A stretch of DNA of 64,000 nucleotides from Pegoplata infirma (GCA_963921195.1 OY992540.1:21092262-21156261); one strand, 5' to 3'; positions 32,346-44,140 are shown, counted from the stretch's first letter. Made by a program: numbers and translations. The notes: generated from the sequence alone by a model not told the origin.

Positions 32346-33283
32346 TAGTAATTTTTTAATTGGTGCAATTAAAAATTTACTCAAAAAAATTTTTAGAAAT
32401 TTAAATTTTCTTTTAAAGTTGCCTTTAATTTTTAAAATTTTCATTTAGACTCCAATATTTTTTTATTAAATAATAAAAATTGTTTTATTCGACGTTTAAA
32501 ATATTATATTTTGAGTAGTAAAGTATATTCTAGCTCGAGGTCATTATTTCCTTTACTAATTAAAACTATGATATTCTCTTAGAACAATATTCCAGAAAAA
32601 TGCTTTTCTTTTCTGTTTATAATTTACTTATGATGATCATGCTTGCAAGATTTAGTCGGAACGTGTTTTCGAATTTGTCAGATTCCATTGTCAAGTCTAT
32701 TTAGCAAAAAAACTTGATACAACAAGTAGCAAAGGGAATTTAAATGACAAATCGCTAATGTTCAAACTAAAATATTTATACATATTTAACTCTATACTTA
32801 TTGAGAATTATATCTTTTAGTAAGAACAAAATCGTCAAATATCAAACAAAAATATTAAAAACAATTTTCATACGATTCACCATCGTAATTTGTGAAATTG
32901 TTTACTCAATAGTTTTCTCAAAATTTACTCAAATTTTTTTTTTCTGTGCAGGTATAAACATTTTTAAACAAAAAACCCCTCCAGGCTTGTTGTAATAAAT
33001 AGATTTTCTAAAAAAAGAAGCTACTTAATAATAAAATCCTTATTTATGTTTTATGAAAATTTGGTTTAAAATTTCAATACATTCATTATGTAAATAATAC
33101 TAGGGGATGCTTTTTGTAAAGAAAGTGAAAAATGAGAAAAATATTAAATTAACACCTCAGGCCAAAAGTCATCTTTTAAATAAGTTGGGAAAATTAAATT
33201 AAAATTTGTTAGAAAAACAAATAAAGTTTTAAATTAATATGAAAAGTCAAAGTTGCAAGATGAAAGTTATACAAAATTTACTC
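32346..33283. other. Non-coding; CTAGCTCGAGG repeat at 32508-32760
   Basis: From 32508 to 32760 lies a copy of the CTAGCTCGAGGT repeat (TATTTTGAGTAGTA, TATTCTAGCTCGAGGTCATT, CGGAACGTGTTTTCGAATTT, GATTCCATTGTCAAG). The rest is AT-rich with no exon. Confidence 0.6.
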
Positions 33284-33285
33284 TA

Positions 33286-34184
33286 CCCGGTGAAAAATGT
33301 TCATATATGCACATACATGTTTCATATGTGATCACATATGAAAAATATGTGATCATATATGCTCCATATGAATACATATATGAAGCAATATTTCTTGATT
33401 TTTTTTCATATATGCTGATGTATGAAAACACATATGCACACATCTGCACGTACATATGTCTGGGACTTATAAAATTTAAAAAAAAAAAAATTCAAAAGCA
33501 TTTGAACTGAAATTTTGAAATGAAATTTTTTACTCCAAAACGCATAAAAAAATTTCCAAAAAAAAACTTTGAAAATTTTCAAAAAAAAATTTCAGATATG
33601 TACACATTTGCACATATATGACATGTACTTCCATATGTGTCCCGATACAAGATGTTTGAAGTTTTCTCAGGACTTAGAAAATTTTTCAAAATTTATTTTC
33701 TAAAAACAGTTTTTAATGACTTTTACTACAAACACTTGGTACTTCGAAAATTAAAAAAAAAAAAACTTAGAAAATTTTTCAAAAATTTTTTTTCTTAAAA
33801 CATTTTTTAATTATTTTTTTTATTAAAAACCGAAAAAAAGTTGTCAAAAAATTTTGTGTCTGGGACTTAAAAACCAAAAATTTTGGAACTTTGAAAATTA
33901 AAAAAAAAAAATAAAATAAAAAACATAGAAGTTTTTTTGTGAAATTTAAAAAAGATTTTAAGACTTCAAAAATAGTGTAGCATTTTTTTTTCAAAAACAA
34001 TTTTAATGAAATTCTTTACACCAAAATGCAAAACGGAATTAAAAAAATATATGTTACATATGTGATCATATGTGTCCATATATTTACATATGCCGCCAAT
34101 TTTCGCATTTGCTTCATATATGTAATACATATGGACGAGCATATATGAATAATATATGAATAACATCTGACATTTTTCACCGGG
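33286..34184. mobile_element. 899-bp MITE with CCCGGTGAAAAATGT termini
   Basis: The left end is CCCGGTGAAAAATGTTCATA; the complement of the right end is CCCGGTGAAAAATGTCAGAT. TA flanks both ends. Both halves are dense in CATATGTGATCACATATG-like palindromic words. The middle has alternating A-rich and T-rich tracts. No coding capacity. Confidence 0.87.
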
Positions 34185-35070
34185 TACCTTAATTTAAACC
34201 CGAAATAACATATATTTAGAAGAAAAACTTTGCGGAAAAATCTGTTAAAAAATTTTCAGATTGAATTAAAAATGGATATCTTTAAAAAGGACTTTTTTGA
34301 AAACTCCGCCTTTAAGCGAAAATAGGGCAATTTCGTAAATGTTGTATCTTCTGAACTAATGGTCCCAGAAACATGAAATTTGGACGATACAATCCTATTC
34401 CCAAAGATATTCCGGAATGGGTACCTTTTTGAAAATTCCCCTTCTGAGTTAGGATAATAGGGCAGTTTGTTACATGTTGTATCTTCTGAAATATTGGTAC
34501 TAGAAACATGAAATTTTGACTTTATGATCCTTTCGCGGAAATAACATTTGGAAAAAGGTACCTTTTTGACCTTTTTTTTACATTTTTCCCCGCTATAAAT
34601 GTTAACAAACTAGTTTTTATGATATTTACGCTTAAATAACACATATTTATCATTATTTTTTAGTATTTTATAAAACTACGCCTCAAAAGGTGGGCGGTCT
34701 GAAAAAAATCAAATTTCTTAATACCCGTGGTCCAATATGGCATACAAATGTTGAAAATTAAAATAAAAACTCTTATTTTCTATAATTCTGTTTTCACGGG
34801 TTGTTTTAGCTCTTACAGGGGGAACTTTTTTCCCCTGGTCCGATTTTGGCCATTTTCGAACTTAACCTTACCGGGAACATAAGAGATATTATTGCCAAAC
34901 TTCAGGAGTCTCGCTTATTTAGTTCAAACTTTATCTTGGTTTCTATAGACGGACGGACGACATCGTCAGAATGCCTTAGATTCTATCATGGGTCTCCGAC
35001 CGATATTTGGATGCGTTACACACGGCATGACAAAGTGAGTATCCCCCAAATTGTGGTTGGAGCGTATAAA
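34185..35070 (+). mobile_element. Divergent GTCY-type element, copy M
   Basis: The right end keeps GACGGACGGACGACATCG, AGAATGCCTTAGATTC, TTGGATGCGTTACACACGG and GGAGCGTATAAAA. The left part contains a direct duplication of about 135 bp (34321 and 34456: AATAGGGCA, TGTTGTATCTTCTGAA, ACTAGAAACATGAAATTT-like). The subfamily segment GGTGGGCGGTCTGAAAAAAAT resembles 61020. The left terminus is not clear. Confidence 0.6.
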
Positions 35071-35720
35071 AAATAAAAAAATATATATTTCCCGATACAT
35101 TGTTTTTATTAATTTTAGCGTGCAAAAAATAGCTGAAATCGGGCGAGCGGTTTTCGAGTTATTGCCATTTGTTATTTTTCAAAAAATTTTCAAAAATGAC
35201 ATATGTTCAAGAAATTTTTTAAAAAAATCTAAAAATTTTGTTTCTGCTAAATATTTTATAGAGCTAGAGACAAACTTTCATTGAAACTTAATATAAGCGA
35301 GATCCCATCATTTTAACCCATGGCGCCCTTCGATCAAAGTTTATAGTTTTTGGTGAACATTTTGTAAAAGAGCAAAACTTTGATCCATGGGCGTTACGGG
35401 TTAAAACTATTGGATTTGGCTCAAATTAGGTTTAAATGAAAGATTGTCTCAAGCTCTATGGTAGGGTACATACACACAAAAAATGCCTGCGAATTTGGTA
35501 CTCTTGCCCAAATCATTAAATCATGATATCATCATCATATCATCATTATCTAATGTTTTGCGGAAGATTTGGGTGTACTTGCCAAAGCAAAGTTTTTTTA
35601 GAAAAAATAATGTTATATTACTTTGCTATTTCATGCAAAACGAATTAAAATATAAGTCGAGGACCCCATTAAAAAACCAAAAGAGCTGTACATTTCGTAA
35701 GTGAGTGCAAAAATAAGTGC
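35071..35720. other. Dispersed repeat and non-coding sequence
   Basis: Segment 35080-35460 (CGAGCGGTTTTCGAGTTATT, CCCATGGCGCCCTTCGATCA, TTAAAACTATTGGATTTGGC) has relatives at 24520, 41320, 47830 and 63390-63600. It also contains an inverted pair ACTTTGATCCATGGGCGTTA against CATGGCGCCCTTCGATCAAA. No exon. Confidence 0.55.
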
Positions 35721-36350
35721 AAACAAGTAAAAAAGTTAAATTCGGCCTTGGGGAATGCAGTGATACCCTCCACAATTTCAAAAAGATTATTGCAAGAAAT
35801 TTTATTTAAAAGGAAACTACTTTTAAAAAAAAAATTTTTTTTGAAAAAAAAATTTCCGCGAAAAAAAATTTTGGTAAAAAAAATCCGCGATTTTTTTTCT
35901 TTTTTTGTCAAAAAATATATTCATACTTGTTTAAATACCATTTGGTGTTCAATTATGTTCACATATGCCAACCAGAAGCCGAATTAAAGCATTTTGTATT
36001 TTTAGGTTATGTTGAATATACTGAAATTTTTGAGGTTTGCTTACATTTTCGTTCATAACTTTTGAACCGCTGAACCGATATCGCTCAAATGCAATGCCAA
36101 ACTTCTCGCGAGAACTTCCAATAAATACGTTAAGTTTCAGTTATCTCTGTGCAATATTTGTCCGCGACAGCATTTTCCACAGACAGACAGACGGACAGAC
36201 GGACAGACGGACATCGCTAGAATGTCTTAAAATCGATCGGGCATCATGAATATATATACTTTATGGGGTCTCAGATCGATATTTCGATGAGTTACAAACA
36301 GAATGACAAACTTATATATACCCTCTATCACTAAGTGGAGGGTATAAAAA
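35721..36350 (+). mobile_element. GTCY element, copy F
   Basis: Left end AAACAAGTAAAAAAGTTAAA, then TTCGGCCTTGGGGAATG and ACCCTCCACAATTTC; right end GGAGGGTATAAAAA. The tract at 36180-36212 has about eight GACA/GACG units. It is very similar to copy G, which lies 175 bases downstream in the same orientation, so the two form a near-tandem pair. Confidence 0.87.
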
Positions 36351-36524
36351 GTGTTTTTACATTGTGAGTATAAAAAATTCGGCACCAAAGAATATAACAC
36401 TCTCACTTGTTTTATGTACATTTGATAAACAAATGGAAAATTTTTAAGCGAAAAGCTTAGACTTGGTGAAAAAGTAGTTTTGGTAAAAAAAATGATTTTT
36501 TTTTACGAAAAACAAAATTATGTT
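36351..36524. other. Spacer between copies F and G
   Basis: AT-rich sequence with a repeated GGTGAAAAAGTAGTTTTGG-like stretch that resembles the start of the 39295 A-rich block. No gene. Confidence 0.4.
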
Positions 36525-39290
36525 AAACAAGTAAAAAAGTTAAATTCGGCCTTGCCGAATGTAGTGATACCCTCCACAATTTCAAAAAGATTATTGCAAA
36601 AAACTTTATTTAAAAGGAAATTACTTAAAAAAAAAAAAAAATTTTGAAAAAAAATTTCCGCGAAAAAAAATTTTGGTAAAAAAAAAAATCCGCGATTTTT
36701 TTCTTTTTTTGTCAAAAAATATGTTCGTACTTGTTTAAATACCATTTGTTGTTTAATTATGTTCACATATGTCAACCAGAAGCCGAATTAAAGCATTTTG
36801 TATTTTTAGGTTATGTTGAATATACTGAAATTTTTGAGGTGTGCTTACATTTTCGTTCATAACTTTTGAACCGCTAAACCGATATCGCTTAAATGCATTA
36901 CCAAACTTCTCGGGAGAACTTCCAATAAATATGATAAGTTTCAGTCATCTCTGTGCAATATTTTGTCTGTGATAGCATTTTCCACAGACAGACAGACGGA
37001 CAGACGGACATCGCTGGAATGTCTTAAAATCGATCGGGCATCATGAATATATATGGGGGTTTTCGTGTCAACTGACACAACTTTTGAAACCGATGTCTTC
37101 CGATCGGGATGAAATTTGCACCAAGGTTAGTCCTATTGGATAGTAGTTCAGACACAATTTTTCAGCGAGATCGGTCAAGGACTCTCTGAGTTAGAGGGGG
37201 TCGAAATTTGACATTTTGGCCAAAGAGGTGTTTATTCTCATCCATGTAACTTCTTACCTATTGTTTTTAGCAAAATGTCTCCCAAAGAGTTTAGATAGCT
37301 ATTTCTTCAGTCTTTCGAAAAAAAATTATAAAAAAAATAAAATAAAAATTTTTGATTTTTTTTCTTAAAAATCTAAAATTTTTTTGACTTTTTCCTCAAA
37401 TTGGGCCCTTTTTTTTTTTTTTTTTTTTTGATTCAAAAGAAAGCTTAGGTCTTTTCCTTTAAGAGCTATGGGGTCGCTTAGTGGGATGCGAGTGGGATAT
37501 CTATGAAAAAATAATTTGTTTAACTTTGGAACACAAAAAACGGTTCTTCAATTTGCACTAGTAGGCGTGGGATAGCTAACCAGTTTTCGATTTCGATCCG
37601 CTATACCCTCTAATTTTTATAGGTTCGAAAAAGAAAGCACGAGCCAAAAAATAAGGGCGGTGGGGTGGGGCCATATGGCCCCTCATTGGGGTCAAAGTTG
37701 GGCGTAAAGAGGTAAAATCCTCAAAAAGCCCCAAAACTGCCCTAGAAACTCCCCTGGAGGGGTGCAATATGAGACGAACCTCCAAAAATTTTCTGCCCCC
37801 AACATTTTTCTTGAACATACCTTACCCCTATTTCCACTTCCTATGGGGGCTCCCATACAAAACACTTTTTAAAAATTTGATCCTACCATTCTAACTTACC
37901 CTAAAGTGCCCCAAGTGGAGCCAAATGTATGACCGACCCCCATTATTTTATTAAAGTCAACATTTTTTGCGAACACACCTACAATGTATCTTTAACCCTT
38001 AAGGTGGTCCCCATACATTTCTTTTATTTTTTATAAATTTGTTTTATTAAACCAGCTCCTACCGCCCTACCGTGCCTCCTAGAGAGGCAAAAATAATGAC
38101 CAACCCCCATTATTTTTTAGTTGCCAACATTTTGTCCGAACATAATAACACCCTATCTCCACTCCTTAAGGGGCTCCCATACGTTATAAAAACATGTATT
38201 TTTAAAAACCAATAAAATAATAAAAAAAAATGTATGGGGACCCCCTTAAGAGTTGAAAATAAAGGGTAGGTATATTCTAAGAAAATGTTGGAGTTGAAAA
38301 AATATTGGGGGTCGGTCATACATTTTACATCTCTAGGGGCACCCTATGGACAGTTAGTGCGGTAGGAGCAAATTTTATAAAAATGTAATTTTGTATGGGA
38401 GCCCCCTTAGGAAGTGGAAATAGGGGTAAGGTATGCTCAAGAAAAATGTTGGGGGCAGAAAATTGTTGGAGGTCGGTCTCACATTGCACCGCTCCAGGGG
38501 CGTTTCTAGGGGAGTTTTGGGGTTTTTTGAGGATTTTTACCTCTTAACGCCCAACTTTGACCTCAATAAGGGCCATATGGCCCCTCCCCACCGCCCCCAT
38601 TTTTTGGCTCGTGCTTTCTTTTTCGAACCTTTAAAAATTAGAGGGTATCGCGGATCGAAATCGAAAACTGGTTAGCTATCCCACGCCTAATACTGCAAAT
38701 TGAAGAACCGTTTTTTGTGTTCCAAAGTTAAAAAAATAATTTTTTCATAGATATCCCACTCGCATCCCACTAAGCGACCCTATAGCTCTTAAAGGAAAAG
38801 ACCTAAGCTTTCTTTTGAATCAAAAAAAAAAAAAAAAAGGGCCCAATTTGAGGAAAAAGTCAAAAAAGTTTTAGATTTTTAAGAAAAAAAATCAAAAATT
38901 TTTATTTTATTTTTTTTATAATTTTTTTTCGAAAGACTGAAGAAATAGCTATCTAAACTCTTTGGGACACATTTTGCTAAAAACAATAGGTAAGAAGTTA
39001 CATGGATGATAATAAACACCTCTTTGGCCAAAATGTCAAATTTCGACCCCCTCTAACTCAGAGAGTCCTTGACCGATCTCGCTGAAAAATTGTGTCTGAA
39101 CTACTATCCAATAGGACTAACCTTGGTGCAAATTTCATCCCGATCGGAAGACATCGGTTTCAAAAGTTGTGCCAGTTGACACGAAAACCCCCATATACTT
39201 AATGGGGTCCCAGACCGATATTTCGATGAGTTACAAACGGAATGAGAAACTTATATATACCCTCTATCACTACGTGGAGGGTATAAAAAA
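36525..39290 (+). mobile_element. GTCY element, copy G, split by a foldback element
   Basis: The left part 36525-37054 ends ATCATGAATATATAT and the right part resumes at 39193 with ATATACTTAATGGGGTCCC, ending GGAGGGTATAAAAAA at 39290. Comparison with copy F (GAATATATATACTTTATGGG) shows a clean split with ATAT duplicated. Without the insert the element is about 620 bp. Confidence 0.88.
37055..39192. mobile_element. 2.1-kb foldback element with arms of about 1 kb
   Basis: The left end is GGGGGTTTTCGTGTCAACTG and the right end CAGTTGACACGAAAACCCCC. The arms stay complementary for about 950 bases: 37055 to about 38030 against about 38230 to 39192, with identity highest at the outer ends. Within the arms a GCCCCCAACATTTTT / GGGGCTCCCATAC module repeats about every 180 bases (37790, 37955, 38130 and their mirror copies). 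The split GTCY element gives a 4-bp ATAT duplication, or TA if the element is read as TGGGGG...CCCCCA. No transposase is seen. Confidence 0.9.
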
Positions 39291-39294
39291 TTTA

Positions 39295-40138
39295 ATGAAC
39301 CCAAAATTTTTGGTGAAAAAAAATTTTGATGAAAAAAAGTTTTTGATGAATTTTTTTTATGAAAAGAAAAATTTTTTGATGTACAAACAAAATTGATAAA
39401 AAAACTATGAAAAAAAAAATTTGGGTGAGAAAAAAATTGATAATAAAAAATTAGATAAAAAATTTTGATCAAAAAAAATTGATGAAAAAAAATATGAAAA
39501 CAAAAAAAAATTATAAAAAAATCAAATTTTTTGATCAAAAAAAAAAATTAATGAAAAAAATTGATGAAAAAAAAATTTGATGAAAAAACAAAAAAAAAAA
39601 AATTGATAAAAATACAAATTTTGATGAAAAAAAATTTTTGATGAAAAAAAAAAAATTTGATGAAAAAGAAAATTAATGAAAAAAATGATGAATAAAAAAA
39701 ATTGATGAAAAAAAAATTTGATGAAAAAAAAAAATTTTATATAAAAAAAAAAAAAATTGATAAAAAAAAAATGATTAAAAAAAAAAATTTAATGAAAAAA
39801 AAAAAAAAATTGATGAAAAAAAAAGTTTGATGGAAAAAAAAAAATTTAATGAAAAACAAAAAAAAAAATAGATGAAAAAAAAATTTTTTTGGTGAAAAAT
39901 AATTATATTACTTTTTATTCACCAGCTGGTGAAAAACGGTTTTATTCACCACAACAAAATTTGATGAAAAAGAAAATTAATGAAAAAAATGATGAATAAA
40001 AAAAATTGATGAAAAAAAAATTTAATGAAAAAAAAAAATTTTATAAAAAAAAAAAAAAAAATTGATAAAAAAAAAATGATTAAAAAAAAATTTTAATGAA
40101 AAAAAAAAAAAATTTGATGAAAAAAAAATTTGATGGAA
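39295..40138. repeat. A-rich TTGATGAAAAAAA repeat, duplicated
   Basis: A loose array of TTGATG or TTAATG followed by 6-15 A. A block beginning ATTTGATGAAAAAGAAAATT at about 39655 is repeated at about 39957. The first block ends in ACTTTTTATTCACCAGCTGG and TGAAAAACGGTTTTATTCAC; the matching end of the second block lies at 41105-41165, beyond the inserted GTCY element copy H. Confidence 0.85.
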
Positions 40139-41049
40139 AAACAAGTAGAAAAGTTAAATTCGACTTGGCCGAATCTATGAATACCCTCCACAATGCCCTT
40201 TTTAAGTTATAGTAAATTTTCTAGAGTGAAAAAATAACATTTTTGATTAGAAATATTTTATTTTGTTTAAAAAAACTTTTTTTTTAACTAATTTTTGAAA
40301 AAAAAAAAATAATTTACTACATTTTTTTTTTAGTGTAAAATTTTTTTCGAGTGTATTTTTTTTTCTTTTAGTGTAAAAATATTTTTGAGTGACAAAAATG
40401 CGTTGTAAAATATTTTTGTGACATACCAATGTTTTTTTTTTTTTGAGTGACAAAAATGCGTTGTAAAATATTTTTGTGACATACCAATGTTTTAAAAACT
40501 GTTTAACGGGGTTTCAACACGTGAATTTAAGGTGAGGTGAATCTGAAATTTACGGTTTTGCTAATAACTTTTGAACCACTATACCGATTTGGCTGAAATT
40601 TAAAACTATCCGGACCAGAGGAACGGCAAATATATATGCCACACTTCAGCACCCTCAGATTTGCCGTTCGAAAGTTACCGTGTGTTTTATCTAGTAAATT
40701 CCAGAAAAACCCTTGCCGAAATTCACTCATTTGCTTATAACTTTTGAACCACTGGACCGATTTCGCTGGATTGCAATACCAACCTGACCAGGTAAATGCC
40801 CAACATATATGCCAAACTTCAGGAGCCTCCGTAAAGTCTTTCAAAAGTTAGCGTGTTTTCAACAGACAGACAGACGGACAGACGGACGGACGGACGGACG
40901 GACGGACGGACATCGCTAGATCGTCTTAAAATCGATCGAGGATCATGAATATATATACTTTATGGGGTCCTAGACCAATATTTCGAGGTGTTACAAACGG
41001 AATGACAAACTTATATATACCCTCTATCACTAGAGTGGAGGGTATAAAA
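40139..41049 (+). mobile_element. GTCY element, copy H, with an internal empty site
   Basis: Left end ACAAGTAGAAAAGTTAAATT, then CGACTTGGCCGAATC; right end GAGTGGAGGGTATAAAA. The tract is at 40866-40912. The interrupted A-rich unit can be compared with its duplicate at 39826-39860, where GATGG is followed by 11 A and then TTTAATG. In the filled copy GATGG plus A4-5 precedes the element and about 9 A plus TTTAATG follow it. There is no target duplication detectable outside the A tract. Confidence 0.88.
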
Positions 41050-41170
41050 AAAAATTTAATGAAAAACAAAAAAAAAAAATAGATGAAAAAAAAAATTTTT
41101 TTGGTGAAAAATAATTATATTACTTTTTATTCACCAGCTGGTGAAAAACGGTTTTATTCACCACGAGGTG
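41050..41170. repeat. Resumed second unit of the A-rich duplication
   Basis: TTTAATGAAAAACAAAAAAA through CACCAGCTGGTGAAAAACGG matches 39845-39952. Confidence 0.9.
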
Positions 41171-42430
41171 AATTATTATCCAAACTTTATTCGATATTTT
41201 TAAGAAATTTCTTGAATGTAGAAAAAACCGCCCTTTTGGTAAATTTCAAATAGCGATATCTTCAAAACATAATCAAAAATATGATGTGTCGCAATAATTT
41301 TTTTTTTTTAATTTTTAAATTTAATCCGATTGACCTGAAATTTGTAACACATAATTTTTAGCTCTAGTGGAATAAAAATTTGTCCGAACACTTGGAAAAA
41401 TCAACAGTTGAAGAAAAAATGTCACTCTAACGTCCCATCAAAAACTTTTTAGATTTAGAGTAATTTTTTCCTATAGAAAATGAAATTTTTTCATACACTT
41501 CATAACTAGCATTGTAAATGACAGTAGTGACAAATACGCGTAAATTACTTGCCAAACTCATAAACATAAACTCCTGCCCATTCACTTTTGCAACATTTTA
41601 AACAGAAGTTTATTCACAGTAAAAACCAACTTTTACTGGCAAAAAGTGACTGTAGAAAGGATATGCAAAAAAAAAAGAGTTTCTCTTGAACTAAAACTCC
41701 TGTTGATGTTGTTTCATAATGGAGTACATCATTTCATATTTTTGTTTTGTTGTGAACATACATTATGTGTTGTTAGTTATTTTGTTGTGCAATGTGACCC
41801 TTAACGTCAAATACGTGAATTTCAAATACAAAAGGGAAACAAAAACGACCTGGGAAAAGCCAGAAAAAAGCTTTTGCCATTGGTATGGTTTGCCACATTT
41901 GTGTCGTCGTGTTTTAAAACATCTAGTAAATGGAGCACACTGGAGGCAGAAAAATTTTGTATTTGTAGTCGAAGTAAGTAGTAGTTGGTAGTGGTAGGAG
42001 TAAAAATATAAAGCCACATTTAAGATCCTTTTGTTGTTGACTGGTGTTGTTACACCTCATTTGTTTCATAAAACACGCGACATTTTCTTTTTTGTTTGTA
42101 TGTATTTTTTTTTTTGCTGTTTAATAAACAGTGCGTATTCATACTTTTTATGAAGCAACAGTATTTTCGACTTAATAATGTTTTTGAAAACTGCCTGCAT
42201 GCATATTACGGGAATAAGCTAAATAAACGGATATTAGATATTGTAGTATTTCCTTCACACAAATTATATGAGGACTATAAAGAAGCTCGAAACATTAAAA
42301 TTTAATAAAATGTTTCAAGTTATTAAAAAATTTGTTTAAATAAGATTTTTCATTTTATGTTCTTTTGTATGTTTGTACTTAAAATTCTGTAAAATTTGTT
42401 GAAAGTAACACATAAAGCATACAAAAAAGG
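41171..42430. other. Dispersed repeat then unique intron-like DNA
   Basis: About 41200-41440 is the same dispersed repeat as 24520 and 35080 (AATCCGATTGACCTGAAATT, CTCTAGTGGAATAAAAATTT). From about 41500 to 42300 the sequence is complex and non-repetitive (TGCCCATTCACTTTTGCAAC, CCAGAAAAAAGCTTTTGCCA). Overlapping frames on both strands at 41719-42019 lack any recognised domain, so I do not call a gene. Confidence 0.45.
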
Positions 42431-42438
42431 GTTGTAAC

Positions 42439-43678
42439 CAGTGTTGCCATATATCAAGATTTCCCTTTTTTTGCAAGTTTTTTGAGGTGCTAAAAAGATT
42501 TCAAGATTTTTTCTAAAAAAATAAGTTTTTTGGAAAATAATAAAGTTTTTTCAAGTTTTTCTTAATTAGCTAAAAAATACAAACAGCATCATTTTTTTTT
42601 GTAAATACCCGAAATATTGGTCGTAGAGCAAGCTTTTAGTATACCGACCGATTCAGAATCACTATCTGATTTGACTTAGCGTGTCCGTCCTTCAGTCTAT
42701 GTAAACGGTTACAATTAAATACGTCTTTATTCTATGAAAATATGAGATATTCGATTACAATTTTGTTTTTAGCTTGGTAACCTTATTAAATCCATTTAAA
42801 ATCATTCTTTGACTTGGTCGCCATATGAAAATTCCACACGATATTCACTTAAATCTGTAAGTTGGCAACATAGAATAATTTTTCTCTTAAATTGTTGCAC
42901 TAATAAAAGATTTTACCACATATAGATCCAATCCGTCATATATTGTCGAGCATGCACCGGTGTTTGATATTTGCTTACTGTGTATAATTTTCTGAGCCTT
43001 CATAAGTTATGACTCTTTCAAGGCTCCAAAAAATTGACAGAACGCTCGACATTTGGATTCCTGAAAGATTCATGTTTGACTCTTAATTCTGGATATGTAA
43101 AAAATTCAAAATATGTTTTTTTGATTATTCATAAAAGAGTCGGGAAAGAATACGAACATATATTTTTGAGAATCTTTTATGAGTCATATAAGGCCCCTGT
43201 AGGTTAGTTGGTAGCATGCTAGCCTATGAAACAGGGGGTCGTGGGTTCGATTCCCACTAAACCCTTGGTCGATTTCGATACAACGAGACGACGGTCATTG
43301 TAACCAGTTCTCGGTTAGGTTTAATTAATTATTAAAAATGATTTTTAATTAAATTGCGAAAACTAAATAAAACTGATCATTGGATTAAAATTATTATTAT
43401 GATATTATAAGAGCGCTAAGAAGAAGGGATTATGCTTTTTGAACGTCTAAGTACTCTTTTATGAGCCTTTTCGAGCTCCAAATGAACGCTTGGTTGTTTT
43501 TTTATTATTTTTTTTTACACTTGATATAAAAAATGAATTGAAAATACATAATGAAAATACATAATGTATTAATTTTTAATTTTTTCAATACTTTTGTAAA
43601 AAAAAGATTTTTTCACAAAAAAAAAAGATTTTTTTTCAGAAATAAAAAGTTTTTTCAAAAAAATATATGGCAACACTG
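42439..43678. mobile_element. 1.24-kb hAT-like element with 8-bp target duplication
   Basis: The left end is CAGTGTTGCCATATATCAAG and the right end AAATATATGGCAACACTG, a 16-bp terminal inverted repeat. It is flanked by GTTGTAAC on both sides (42431-42438 and 43679-43686). An 8-bp duplication and CAG termini are typical of hAT transposons. No transposase is seen, so it is non-autonomous. The interior includes a tRNA-derived SINE at 43193. Confidence 0.87.
43193..43430 (+). mobile_element. tRNA-derived SINE (or tRNA pseudogene)
   Basis: The A-box-like TAGGTTAGTTGG is at 43200-43211 and the B-box GGTTCGATTCC at 43244-43254. GTGGG and CCCAC form a perfect T stem. The 5' strand GGCCCCTG does not pair with the 3' AAACCCTT, so the acceptor stem is absent and it is not a working tRNA. 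The tRNA-like head is followed by about 170 bases of unrelated tail. The 3' end is approximate. Confidence 0.6.
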
Positions 43679-43686
43679 GTTGTAAC

Positions 43687-44140
43687 TGCTGTAGACAAAT
43701 AATTCATAAAATGTCGCTGAAAATGCCAAAACGTTGGCAAAAACAAAAGAAATTTTACAAACAACATTAAGTAAATAAACGCGAAATTTATGACAAAATA
43801 GCATAAAACAAAGAACAATAGCTTTAATAGCCAGGAATTAACGTTTAAACGAATGTAACTTTACAAATAATAGTTTGTACTTTAAAAATGAATAGTTTAT
43901 TCTTTAAAAATTAAGATTTAATGGCAGATATGTGTAAAGAAGGACACCCTGTTTAAAGGGGCTGCTTTTAGACGATTTTAATGCAATAATTAAAAAATCT
44001 GCAATAAGAGCAAATAAGCAAACACACAATTTCTTTGGACTAAAAAATTTGTCAAAAATTAGTTAAGTGAAATCACTAAAAATTTTTAAAAAAATTTTGT
44101 GAAATTTCTGTAAAACAAATAAGAAAACCAAGATATAAAT
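43687..44140. other. Non-coding stretch
   Basis: AT-rich with no recognised element or exon. Confidence 0.45.

Noticed and set aside
41719..42019. 90- and 84-codon overlapping frames on both strands
   Set aside because: Frames on opposite strands of the same segment, without any recognised domain; more likely unique intron sequence.
43193..43265. Functional tRNA gene
   Set aside because: The T arm and B-box are good, but the acceptor strands do not pair, so I call it a SINE or tRNA pseudogene.
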